From an uncultured Bacteroidales bacterium (lineage in GTDB: Bacteria; Bacteroidota; Bacteroidia; Bacteroidales; UBA932), in contig URDD01000040.1 in the NCBI GenBank assembly GCA_900546395.1, forward strand, positions 1 to 24,138: a stretch of DNA of 24,138 nt, given 5' to 3'. Both the position numbers and the translations under genes were made by a program. Below the pieces are notes generated by a model. The model was given only the letters and a program-made list of their open reading frames with translations. It searched no databases and was not told the DNA's origin. Shown one piece after another: positions 8,771-15,517 of this stretch; position 1 is the stretch's first letter, and every line of letters starts with the position of its first letter.

Positions 8771-8843
8771 ACCCGAATGTTTAGTAAATTTCCGTTTGCC
8801 GGTAAGGTACTTACAAGCAGCCAGATGCCTGCATTTCACGGAG

Positions 8844-9320
8844 TCACTGATGCTCGTCCATCCGCTTGCGAGCAAGATCCTCAAACCTCGTGCCCGGACG
8901 TCCGTAGTTGGCATAAGGATAAATGGAAATACCTCCGCGCGGTGTGAAAAGTCCGGTCACTTCAATATATTTTGGATCCATAAGTCTTATAAGGTCCTTC
9001 ATAATCTTGTTGACGCAGTCTTCGTGAAAATCACCATGATTCCTGAAGCTGAAAAGATAAAGTTTAAGACTCTTGCTTTCCACCATCTTTACGTCAGGAA
9101 TATAACTTATGCGTATCTCCGCAAAGTCCGGCTGCCCAGTTATAGGACACAGGCTGGTAAACTCCGGACAGTTGAACCTAACCCAATAATCGTTGTCCCG
9201 GTGTCTGTTCTCAAACGTCTCCAGCACTTCCGGAGCATAATCACTTCTGTATTCTGTCTTTTTTCCGAGAGACTTGAGTCCCTCATTTTCTCTTGTTTCC
9301 ATCTTCTGTAAAATTTCCAC
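8844..9320 (-). CDS. queF: NADPH-dependent 7-cyano-7-deazaguanine (preQ0) reductase
   Basis: A 158-residue unimodular QueF, which reduces the nitrile of preQ0 to preQ1 in queuosine synthesis. The signature ESKSLKLYLFSFRNHGDFHE is present, and FTSLCPITGQPDF carries the cysteine that forms the thioimide with substrate. The glutamate of the SKSLK segment and the FHE histidine are where the family expects them. It starts 2 bases after the stop of the yhhQ-type transporter gene, so the two are likely translationally coupled. The ATG at 9318-9320 is taken as start; a second ATG six codons in (MTRENEG-like, at 9300-9302) is also possible. No queC, queD or queE lies in the window. Confidence 0.95.
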   Translation of the reverse strand: MEILQKMETRENEGLKSLGKKTEYRSDYAPEVLETFENRHRDNDYWVRFNCPEFTSLCPITGQPDFAEIRISYIPDVKMVESKSLKLYLFSFRNHGDFHEDCVNKIMKDLIRLMDPKYIEVTGLFTPRGGISIYPYANYGRPGTRFEDLARKRMDEHQ

Positions 9321-9322
9321 AT

Positions 9323-10036
9323 TTATATATCAGTGATTCTGAAAGGGTTATACGAGATATTCGTATCAAATGTATCAACACCTTCGTGTTTTTTCACTCT
9401 CCGTACTACTACATTCGTTACAGGTAAAATCACTATTTCGTACGCTGTCTTGAGAAAAATCTGCAGTGCCATAAGCTTAAGCATTTCCTCAAATCCCACA
9501 CCCCAGAACGCTATCGGAAAGAATATCAGAGAATCAACCGTCTCTCCGCAAACTGAAGAAACTACCGCCCTGACCGAAAAACGTTTTCCGTGTGAAGCGA
9601 CTTTCATCTTGCTCATCACATAAGCATTGACTGTAGAACCTGCAAGAAAAGCAAGCAGGGATGCAAGCGTGATGCGAGGGGCAAGTGCAAAAATATAGTC
9701 AAAATGCTCTCCTCCGTCCCAGAAATCTGCAGCCGGAAGCAGTCTCACAATCTGAGCCATTGCCACTACGAAAAAGTTCATGGCGAAACCTGTCCAGATG
9801 ACCAGCCTTGCCTTCTTGTAACCCCAGACTTCTACTATACAGTCATTAAGGATGTAGGATACCGGGAAAATAATGACACCTCCAGTAAGGGTAATCAGTC
9901 CCGCAGTAAAGATTTTCGTCTCAAAAAGATTGGATGCTATGAGACACACATTGAAAAGGATTGCCATCAATACGAATGGCACAGAAAGCATCTGCCTCTG
10001 TCTTGAGGCATTTGCAGAAAGATTTTTGTTTTGCAT
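9323..10036 (-). CDS. yhhQ: Queuosine precursor transporter, YhhQ/VUT family
   Basis: A 237-residue inner-membrane protein with about six hydrophobic segments and no cleaved signal. Family marks are SNLFETKI, PVSYILNDCIVEVWGYKKAR and GETVDSLIFFPIAFWG, with KTAYEIVILPVT near the C-terminus. YhhQ/VUT (DUF165) proteins take up queuosine precursors such as preQ0 or preQ1. Placement directly before queF supports that role, and preQ0 would be the substrate that makes biochemical sense. The gene follows prfA after a 130-base gap containing a strong potential RNA structure, which may control this gene pair. Confidence 0.93.
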   Translation of the reverse strand: MQNKNLSANASRQRQMLSVPFVLMAILFNVCLIASNLFETKIFTAGLITLTGGVIIFPVSYILNDCIVEVWGYKKARLVIWTGFAMNFFVVAMAQIVRLLPAADFWDGGEHFDYIFALAPRITLASLLAFLAGSTVNAYVMSKMKVASHGKRFSVRAVVSSVCGETVDSLIFFPIAFWGVGFEEMLKLMALQIFLKTAYEIVILPVTNVVVRRVKKHEGVDTFDTNISYNPFRITDI

Positions 10037-10053
10037 ATCTTGTTTTTAATTTC

Positions 10054-10120
10054 GGGAAAGAGGAGGCTGTACCAAAATACGATTCTGATTCAGCCTCCAA
10101 GCCTTGACGTCATCTTTCCC
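10054..10120 (-). promoter_or_regulatory. Structured RNA element in the prfA-yhhQ gap (unassigned leader or small palindromic repeat)
   Basis: In the minus-strand transcript GGGAAAGA (10120-10113) pairs with TCTTTCCC (10061-10054), and GGAGGCTG (10098-10091) pairs with CAGCCTCC (10069-10062). On the 3' side the two helices are contiguous; on the 5' side a 14-base bulge containing TGACGTCA separates them. The apical loop is 21 bases. A second short hairpin, GGGTG with CACCC, precedes it. No T-run follows on either strand, so it is not a plain terminator. It ends about 17 bases before the yhhQ start. It does not match the preQ1-I consensus I know. A riboswitch-like leader and a dispersed palindromic repeat are both possible. 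Confidence 0.5.
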
Positions 10121-10166
10121 AAGGGTGGTTACCAAGCACACCCCATGGTTTATAAATAAATGATTG

Positions 10167-11249
10167 TTACTCTGCTGCCTTGAGTCTCTCGGCATTCTCT
10201 GCCACCTGAAGCTGGTCAATCACCTCCTGTATGTCTCCGTCCATAAAGACAGGAAGATTATACATAGTATAGTTGATACGGTGATCGGTCATTCTGGACT
10301 GAGGATAGTTGTAAGTACGGATTTTTGCAGAACGGTCGCCGGTAGAAACCATTGTCTTACGTTTTGCAGAAATCTCATTGAGATACTTTTCATACTCCAT
10401 ATTGTACAGACGAGTACGGAGTTCGGAGAGAGCCTTGTCGAAGTTTTTCAGCTGAGACTTCTCATCCTGACACTGCACTACGATACCTGACGGTATATGT
10501 GTAAGTCTGATAGCAGAATAAGTAGTATTCACAGACTGTCCTCCAGGACCTGAAGAACAGAATGTATCCTTTCTGATATCATTCATATTCAGCTCGATAT
10601 CGAACTCATCCGCCTCCGGAAGAACAGCTACGGACGCAGCAGAGGTATGTACTCTTCCCTGAGTTTCTGTCTGCGGCACACGCTGGACACGGTGAACTCC
10701 GGACTCATACTTCAGGATACCATATACTCCGTCTCCTATTACTTTGAAAACGACTTCCTTGAATCCGCCTGCCGCACCTTCCGACTGGCTTGTCACTTCC
10801 ATTTTCCAGCCTCTGCGTTCTATATATTTAGAATACATACGGAAAAGGTCTCCTGCAAAAATGGCAGCCTCGTCTCCACCGGCTCCGCCTCTGATCTCAA
10901 CGATGGCATTCTTGCTGTCCTGAGGGTCGGCAGGAATAAGAAGCAGCTTTATATTCTGCTCCATATCAGGAAGTTTCTGCTCTATTTCAGCTATTTCCTC
11001 CTTCGCCATTTCACGAAGTTCCTCATCTTTTTCGTTGGCTATGATATCCTTTGCGGACTCATAGTCCTCCACCATTTTCTTGTACTCCTGACCGGCAGCA
11101 ATGATAGGAGACAATTCCTTGTACTCCTTGTTCAGCTGCACATATTTTTTCATATCTGATATCACCTCAGGGTCAGACAACTGTGCCTGAAGCGACTCAT
11201 ATTTGTCCTGCAATCCCAGGACCTTGTCCAAAAGTGAATTTTCTGCCAT
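10167..11249 (-). CDS. prfA: Peptide chain release factor 1
   Basis: A 360-residue class I release factor that recognises UAA and UAG and triggers peptidyl-tRNA hydrolysis on the ribosome. The GGQ motif is at 236-238 within SSGPGGQSVNTTYSAIRLTH. The stop-codon recognition tripeptide is Pro192-Gln193-Thr194, at the position of PAT in Escherichia coli RF1. The absence of the SPF motif separates it from RF2. The N-terminal half is the coiled domain 1 seen in full-length RF1, and the total length equals the E. coli protein. It starts 22 bases downstream of a GNAT-like gene with which it is probably co-transcribed. The methyltransferase partner PrmC is not adjacent. Confidence 0.96.
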   Translation of the reverse strand: MAENSLLDKVLGLQDKYESLQAQLSDPEVISDMKKYVQLNKEYKELSPIIAAGQEYKKMVEDYESAKDIIANEKDEELREMAKEEIAEIEQKLPDMEQNIKLLLIPADPQDSKNAIVEIRGGAGGDEAAIFAGDLFRMYSKYIERRGWKMEVTSQSEGAAGGFKEVVFKVIGDGVYGILKYESGVHRVQRVPQTETQGRVHTSAASVAVLPEADEFDIELNMNDIRKDTFCSSGPGGQSVNTTYSAIRLTHIPSGIVVQCQDEKSQLKNFDKALSELRTRLYNMEYEKYLNEISAKRKTMVSTGDRSAKIRTYNYPQSRMTDHRINYTMYNLPVFMDGDIQEVIDQLQVAENAERLKAAE

Positions 11250-11271
11250 ATGATTTATGTACCTTATTCTA

Positions 11272-12396
11272 TTATTTTATTGACTTTATATAACAGCGCC
11301 TTCTCATAAACGGTTCGCATTCTCCGTACTTATCCCAGACAAACGAAGCGTTGTTTGTCTCTATCTGAGGGTTCGTAATTGCCCATTTCACTCCGTTTTT
11401 CCTGAAATTGCCTGCCATTATGACATGAAAAATAGATGAGACTCCAGTATTCTGCCATTTAGGAGAAGCCCCATTCAGTACCAGGTCTATAGTATCAAAC
11501 TTCTTCAATGCTTTGAGCAAATGGAACCAGCCGAACGGGAACATCGAGCCACGGGCCTTCTTCAGAGCTTCTGAAATGCACGGGAATGCAATTCCGAATG
11601 CAGCTATGTCCTTGTCTTCGTCAAAAAGGAAACAGCATAGCCTCTGGTCCAGCATCCCGATTGTCTGGTTTGCTTCCTCCTCTATTTCTTCATCCGTAAA
11701 CGGAATGAAATTGTGAACAGCGCCTACAAAACCGTCATTGTAGATTTTGAAAAACTTACGGACGAGAGAACGGTCATGCTTGAGGGAGTCCACCTGTCCC
11801 TCTGTGATTTTATATCTGGTCATCAGCCTGTCTGCTATTGCGACCATCTTTTCGGGCACAGGCTGGTCAGCTCTCAGTCGATACTGAATCCAGTCACACT
11901 CCTTTTCGAAGCCAAGCTGCGAAATCAGTTCATTATAATACGGGAAATTATAAAGGCAGTTAAAAGGAGGAGTATTTTCAAAACCCTCCACCAGCATTCC
12001 CTGCTTTCCGAGAGTATTGTAATACAACGGTCCGTGTATTTCCTCCATTCCGTTCTCCTTCGCCCATGCTTCTGCTGTTCCGATAAGAAGCCGTGCCACT
12101 TCTATATCATTGATTGTATCGAACCATCCGAAACGCACACGTTTCGTTTTATAAAGCTCGTTATATCTCGGATTTATCATCGCACATATACGGCCTACCG
12201 TCCTGCTTCCGTCCATAACCATCCACATCTTCCGACTGCAGTAACTGAGTGTAGAGGTCTTTGTCAGAGAAAACACCTGGTCCGAATGCAGGGCAGGGAC
12301 ATATTGCGGACAATCTTTGTACAGTATGTCCGGAAATTTGACAAATTTCTTCAGGTCTTTTTTAGACTGCACCTCAACTATTTTATAATCAGCCAT
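11272..12396 (-). CDS. GNAT-like protein of unknown substrate
   Basis: A 374-residue soluble protein with no signal peptide or membrane segment. The middle (about 85-185) reads like a GNAT acetyltransferase core: WMVMDGSRTVGRICAMINP, then ARLLIGTAEAWAKENG and GPLYYNTLGKQGMLVEGFE. The C-terminal part ends in ITNPQIETNNASFVWDKYG, the asparagine-rich region and last helix typical of GNAT or FemABX-like folds. This suggests a duplicated GNAT arrangement. Proteins of this type are widespread in Bacteroidetes and usually labelled hypothetical or N-acetyltransferase. It is the first gene before prfA (22-base gap), with a TACCTTTG box upstream. The substrate is not known, and the link to prfA may be only transcriptional. 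Confidence 0.75.
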   Translation of the reverse strand: MADYKIVEVQSKKDLKKFVKFPDILYKDCPQYVPALHSDQVFSLTKTSTLSYCSRKMWMVMDGSRTVGRICAMINPRYNELYKTKRVRFGWFDTINDIEVARLLIGTAEAWAKENGMEEIHGPLYYNTLGKQGMLVEGFENTPPFNCLYNFPYYNELISQLGFEKECDWIQYRLRADQPVPEKMVAIADRLMTRYKITEGQVDSLKHDRSLVRKFFKIYNDGFVGAVHNFIPFTDEEIEEEANQTIGMLDQRLCCFLFDEDKDIAAFGIAFPCISEALKKARGSMFPFGWFHLLKALKKFDTIDLVLNGASPKWQNTGVSSIFHVIMAGNFRKNGVKWAITNPQIETNNASFVWDKYGECEPFMRRRCYIKSIK

Positions 12397-12447
12397 ATAA
12401 TTCTGGTTTTCTAGTTAAATACTTATGCCGCAACTGTCTGCGACCTG

Positions 12448-12455
12448 CAAAGGTA
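12448..12455 (-). promoter_or_regulatory. Predicted -7 element for the GNAT-like/prfA transcript
   Basis: The minus strand reads TACCTTTG here, an exact TAnnTTTG match about 52 bases before the GNAT-like start codon. No clear TTTG -33 element is seen at the expected distance, so the call rests on the -7 box and its position between divergent genes. Confidence 0.42.
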
Positions 12456-12505
12456 AGAAAAAGTTCCCGAATATTAATGGACCACATGATTCCTGAAAAT
12501 AAAAT

Positions 12506-12536
12506 TTTGCAAACCTGACTTTTTTACTTAATTTTA
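12506..12536 (+). promoter_or_regulatory. Predicted promoter of the TM2/CD225/DUF2752 gene set
   Basis: TTTG at 12506-12509 is followed after 19 bases by TAATTTTA at 12529-12536, which matches the Bacteroidetes TTTG-N19-TAnnTTTG layout with one mismatch in the last base. It lies about 30 bases before the first ATG at 12566. Confidence 0.45.
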
Positions 12537-12565
12537 AGTGTTATTTGTTTTAAAATTTATTCTTT

Positions 12566-12928
12566 ATGGAAATCATTGACAAGTATTGCCCTAAGTGCGG
12601 AACTAAAATCGAAGGAAAGACAAGTTTCTGCCCGGAGTGCGGAGCCAGACTTGATAACAACTATTCAAATGGCATGCATCAGAAAGAAGCAAGTGATAAA
12701 AACAAACTTACAGCAGGATTACTTGCCATTTTCCTTGGAAGCCTGGGCATACATTACTTTTATCTGGGCAAATCGACTGCAGGCATTCTTTCAATCATAT
12801 TGAGCCTGTGTTCCTGCGGCATATGGAGCCTACTGATGTTCGTACAGGGCATAGTGATGCTTACACTCAGCGATGAAGATTTCACCAGAAAATATGTCAA
12901 TACAGACAAGAGCATACCGCTTTTCTAA
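12566..12928 (+). CDS. Zinc-ribbon TM2-domain membrane protein
   Basis: A 120-residue protein. The N-terminus is a double CxxC zinc ribbon (YCPKCGTKI and FCPECGARL, cysteines within residues 8-27). A linker follows, then a TM2 domain from about residue 50: two hydrophobic helices joined by a short turn, with the signature LGSLGIHYFYLGKSTAGI and a second helix rich in Leu and Ile. TM2 proteins occur in bacteria and animals and their biochemical role is not settled. The ribbon probably sits in the cytoplasm. It is the first of three small membrane-protein genes in the same direction, 60 bases before the CD225 gene, which also has an N-terminal zinc ribbon. Confidence 0.88.
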   Translation: MEIIDKYCPKCGTKIEGKTSFCPECGARLDNNYSNGMHQKEASDKNKLTAGLLAIFLGSLGIHYFYLGKSTAGILSIILSLCSCGIWSLLMFVQGIVMLTLSDEDFTRKYVNTDKSIPLF

Positions 12929-12988
12929 GAAGCTGTTTAAATTACTGACTGCCGAAATATCACTTTTTACATAACTGATTGAAACAAT

Positions 12989-13384
12989 ATGTATTGCAAA
13001 CAATGCGGGACAGAGCTTCCCGAAGATACAAAATACTGTCCGTCATGCGGAACTCCACAGGAATCACAGACACGCCAGGAAATCCGTAATTATGAATGCA
13101 GCCGGCCTTCAAACCATCTTGCACTTGCCATCATAGTTACATTAATGTGCTGCATTCCTCTGGGAATAGTATCTATTGTTTATTCCGGCAAAGTAGATAC
13201 AGCCCTGTCTCGAGGAGATACATCAGAGGCTGAACTTATGTCAAGGAAAGCACGGAATTGGGCAATTGCAGGAATTGTAACTTCCTTTTTATCCGTCTTC
13301 CTTTATTTTATAATAATGTTCATACTGTTAAGTATGGGGACAGTCGGAAGCATCTGGGGAGCAGAAGAACTTTTCAGTCTTTAA
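12989..13384 (+). CDS. Zinc-ribbon CD225/dispanin-family membrane protein
   Basis: A 131-residue protein. Residues 1-26 form a zinc ribbon (MYCKQCGTEL, YCPSCGTPQ). From about residue 42 it matches the CD225/dispanin domain: SNHLALAIIVTLMCCIPLGI, then VSIVYSGKVDTALSRGD, an ARNWAIAG segment and a second long hydrophobic helix. The double cysteine in the first helix and the conserved GD in the loop are the family's hallmarks. The same domain makes up the vertebrate interferon-induced IFITM proteins, where it reshapes membranes; the bacterial role is unknown. The reading frame is clean and the ribbon resembles that of the TM2 protein just upstream, suggesting the two work together. Confidence 0.88.
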   Translation: MYCKQCGTELPEDTKYCPSCGTPQESQTRQEIRNYECSRPSNHLALAIIVTLMCCIPLGIVSIVYSGKVDTALSRGDTSEAELMSRKARNWAIAGIVTSFLSVFLYFIIMFILLSMGTVGSIWGAEELFSL

Positions 13385-13465
13385 AATCAGAGCGAATGGC
13401 AGTACCAGGTAATGATATCAAGGATGGGGGCTGCCAACCTGATAATACTCTTGCTCTGCGGGGTA

Positions 13466-13891
13466 ATGATTAAGATAAAACGAAAACTTGCAGCATGGCT
13501 TCTTGTTTCCGCAATAGGTCTTTCCATTGCGGGAATATTGTTTTTGTACTACAGATTCGACCCTGCGGAAAACATTCTGTTTCCCAAATGCATATTCCAC
13601 ACTGTCACAGGGCTTGAATGTCCAGGCTGCGGTTCTCAGAGAGCATTCCATCAGCTGCTGTCGGGAAATATTGCGGAAGCTTTCAAGTACAATGCCTTGG
13701 TGGTAGTATCTATCCCATATTTAGGTCTGTGGGCTCTGCTTACGCTTTGGAAGATGTGGAGCAAAAGTGTAGCGGCAAAAAATCAGATCGGACGCGCTGT
13801 TGCCGGCTTATATCACGGGAAGGCAGTCTATATAATCCTTTTTGTTGTAATAATATTCTGGATTACACGCAACTTCAGCCCAGCCTTCTGA
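13466..13891 (+). CDS. DUF2752 membrane protein
   Basis: A 141-residue membrane protein of the DUF2752 family. The signature is HTVTGLECPGCGSQRAFHQLLSG, with the CPGCG cysteines and the following Arg-Ala, then GNIAEAFKYNALVV. Three hydrophobic segments are visible: residues about 8-26, 68-85 and 118-134. I prefer the ATG at 13466 (MIKIKRKLAAWLL) because it gives the usual basic N-terminus and first helix. An in-frame ATG at 13412 would add 18 residues, including a short hydrophobic stretch. DUF2752 genes are often found near TM2 and CD225 genes in Bacteroidetes, as here. No function is established; the cysteine pair may bind metal or form a disulfide. Confidence 0.85.
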   Translation: MIKIKRKLAAWLLVSAIGLSIAGILFLYYRFDPAENILFPKCIFHTVTGLECPGCGSQRAFHQLLSGNIAEAFKYNALVVVSIPYLGLWALLTLWKMWSKSVAAKNQIGRAVAGLYHGKAVYIILFVVIIFWITRNFSPAF

Positions 13892-13943
13892 TCCTACTTC
13901 CTTCTCATGTCCTTTTTCACGTCCACAATTCTCGTCTTCCTTC

Positions 13944-13981
13944 ATTTCATCCGGGGGAACAGGCCTTTTCCCGGACGAAAT
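13944..13981. other. Stem-loop between convergent genes
   Basis: ATTTC plus TCCGGG (13944-13955, one mismatch between them) pairs with CCCGGA plus GAAAT (13970-13981), closing on a 14-base loop. It lies between the ends of the DUF2752 gene and tcdA, where a bidirectional terminator is expected, but there is no T-run on either side. A second hairpin, CAGAGTC (14001-14007) with GACTCTG (14025-14031), also lacks one. Either could stall polymerase or protect transcript ends. Confidence 0.4.
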
Positions 13982-14073
13982 CAGAGGCAACCCAAATGAC
14001 CAGAGTCAACTTTTCTCAGTGACAGACTCTGCGATACCAAATAGCTCACGGAAACGGATGGCGCGGAGAGAGC

Positions 14074-14823
14074 CTAAAGGGAGGGAGCTGGCGCGGAGTC
14101 GGAAGGGTCGGAGGAAAGAAGATGAGTGATTGCAGCCTGGGCGCATACGCAACCGAAGACTGCCGGAAGATAGGAAATTGTACCTACCTGCGACTTCTTG
14201 TTACGGTCCTCACACTCCACTATAGCACTGCGCTCCGGGAGCTCTTCTGAAAAGACGACCTTAAAGCCTTTCTTTATCCCCATATGTCTGAGCCGCTTGC
14301 GGACTATGTATGCAAGAGGACAGTTGAACGATTTGGAAATATCAGTCAGGCGTACCTTGGTGGCATCGAATTTGGCTCCGGCTCCCATCGAAGAAACCAG
14401 CGGAATACCCTTGTCCATACAATATTTTATAAGAGAAAGCTTAGGTGCAAGTGTATCAATGGCATCAACCAGAAAATCTATGGAAAGCCCGCCAAGCACA
14501 TTTTCCACACTGTCTGCCTCCAGATATTCGGGAATGACAGTTATGTCAAGACCTGGGTTTATATCCAGAAGCCTCTCCCTGAGCACTTCACACTTAGGAC
14601 GTCCTACAGTCGAATCCAATGCAAGTAACTGCCTGTTCTTATTTGATACAGAGACTGTATCGCTGTCCAAAATGACTATATGTCCGACACCTGACCTTAC
14701 TATCATTTCAGCGGCATATCCTCCTACTCCTCCTACTCCTATTACAGCCACTCTGGCATTCATGAGGGTATCGATACCTCTCTCCCCTACAAGCATTCCA
14801 GTCCTCTCTTTCCAGTTTTCCAT
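14074..14823 (-). CDS. tcdA: tRNA threonylcarbamoyladenosine dehydratase (ct6A synthesis)
   Basis: A 249-residue E1-like (ThiF/MoeB fold) enzyme that uses ATP to cyclise t6A37 of ANN-decoding tRNAs to ct6A. Landmarks are the nucleotide-binding GVGGVGGYAAEMIVRSGVG near residues 29-47, the DSDTVSVSNKNRQ segment with the conserved Asp, Asn and Arg-Gln, and the aspartate-rich DFLVDAIDTLAPK. The C-terminal part CPLAYIVRKRLRHMG is typical of TcdA rather than of MoeB or ThiF. The protein is slightly shorter than the 268-residue E. coli enzyme. It is divergent from the thioredoxin-fold lipoprotein gene, and a TAAATTTG box lies upstream. The partner genes csdA and csdE are not nearby. Confidence 0.93.
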   Translation of the reverse strand: MENWKERTGMLVGERGIDTLMNARVAVIGVGGVGGYAAEMIVRSGVGHIVILDSDTVSVSNKNRQLLALDSTVGRPKCEVLRERLLDINPGLDITVIPEYLEADSVENVLGGLSIDFLVDAIDTLAPKLSLIKYCMDKGIPLVSSMGAGAKFDATKVRLTDISKSFNCPLAYIVRKRLRHMGIKKGFKVVFSEELPERSAIVECEDRNKKSQVGTISYLPAVFGCVCAQAAITHLLSSDPSDSAPAPSL

Positions 14824-14873
14824 AAAATACTAAATATAAAAGATGTATTTGCCGATTAAGATGACAATCCGCG

Positions 14874-14881
14874 CAAATTTA
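14874..14881 (-). promoter_or_regulatory. Predicted -7 element of tcdA
   Basis: The minus strand reads TAAATTTG, an exact TAnnTTTG match about 51 bases upstream of the tcdA start. No good -33 box is visible. It lies back-to-back with the plus-strand box at 14894-14901, with 12 bases between them. In AT-rich DNA such matches can arise by chance, so confidence is moderate. Confidence 0.4.
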
Positions 14882-14893
14882 AAAAGAATAATG

Positions 14894-14901
14894 TAATTTT
14901 G
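14894..14901 (+). promoter_or_regulatory. Predicted -7 element of the thioredoxin-fold lipoprotein gene
   Basis: TAATTTTG matches TAnnTTTG and lies 23 bases before the ATG at 14925, so the leader would be under 20 bases. The -33 region is AT-rich without a clear TTTG. Confidence 0.45.
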
Positions 14902-14924
14902 AGTTCCAATACAGAGTATTATAT

Positions 14925-15509
14925 ATGAAACGCTACAACTTATTTTACATATCCCCCAAAAAGGAACGGCACGAAAACAAAGGGAGGAATGAGACAAGAA
15001 CAGCGTCAGTAACCGCTATCTTGCTGTCATCGGCAATCATTTTAACTTCCTGCATAAAAGACAGGGAACCTGCAGGAGCAGACCTTAAACCAGGAGATAT
15101 TCTTCCTGAATTTTCAGTCACTCTGGACGACGGGAGTACCATAAGCAACGCTTCTCTCGAAGGCTCAGTATCCTGCATAATGTTTTTCCATACCGGATGC
15201 CCTGACTGCAAAGCCGCCATACCGGAGGTACAAAAACTGTCAGAAAGCAGGGTTGCCGTGGAAAAGGATATAAAGTTCGTATGCATAAGCAGAGAAGAGG
15301 GCCGCGATGAGATAATGGCATTCTGGGATGCAAATAAAATTACACTTCCGTTTTCCGCTCAGGAAGACAGAAGTGTATATAACAAGTTTGCGACCACCGG
15401 AGTTCCCCGCATTTATATTTCAGACAGGAACTGCAGGATAAGCGCTGTCTGGTCAGACGACCCCACCCCGCAGTATGAAGAACTGGAAGAAGCCGTCAGG
15501 AAGCTTTAG
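14925..15509 (+). CDS. TlpA/thioredoxin-like lipoprotein
   Basis: A 194-residue thioredoxin-fold protein of the TlpA/AhpC-TSA type. The lipobox LTSC puts the lipid on Cys43, preceded by an unusually long basic N-region of about 26 residues; no better in-frame ATG exists inside it, so the start is kept. The CxxC active site is Cys92-Pro-Asp-Cys95 in FFHTGCPDCKAAIPEV, and TGVPRIYIS supplies the cis-proline expected near the active site. The residues after the lipidated cysteine (IKDREP) include a Lys-Asp pair, weakly similar to the surface-export signal of Bacteroidetes lipoproteins. The protein probably works as an envelope thiol-disulfide reductase or peroxidase-like protein; the partner is unknown. 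It converges tail to tail with the pilus operon, leaving 8 bases between stop codons. Confidence 0.85.
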   Translation: MKRYNLFYISPKKERHENKGRNETRTASVTAILLSSAIILTSCIKDREPAGADLKPGDILPEFSVTLDDGSTISNASLEGSVSCIMFFHTGCPDCKAAIPEVQKLSESRVAVEKDIKFVCISREEGRDEIMAFWDANKITLPFSAQEDRSVYNKFATTGVPRIYISDRNCRISAVWSDDPTPQYEELEEAVRKL

Positions 15510-15517
15510 ATTATAAT

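Noticed and set aside
8771..8914. 48-residue N-terminal extension of the thioesterase
   Set aside because: It would overlap the end of queF by about 70 bases, is arginine-rich and unlike PaaI N-termini; the MKKIINPWKDL start gives normal length.
10037..10166. Assignment of the prfA-yhhQ gap as a preQ1-I riboswitch
   Set aside because: The compact preQ1-I hairpin with its A-rich tail pairing is not seen; only an unassigned structure can be claimed.
11713..12414. 233-codon open frame on the plus strand
   Set aside because: Antisense to the GNAT-like gene; composition is unlike the other proteins here and no start signal is present.
1354..12942. Similar strings AGAAGCTGTTAAAT (1354-1367) and AGAAGCTGTTTAAAT (12928-12942)
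   Set aside because: A match of this length with one indel is expected by chance in a 24-kb window, and the two sites differ in orientation relative to neighbouring genes.
14059..14098. Direct repeat TGGCGCGGAG at 14059 and 14089
   Set aside because: Only two 10-base copies at the 3' end of tcdA with no further structure; no evidence of function.
14198..14833. 211-codon open frame on the plus strand
   Set aside because: It is the complement of tcdA, which has unmistakable E1-like motifs; the antisense protein is low-complexity and Ser/Pro/Thr-rich.
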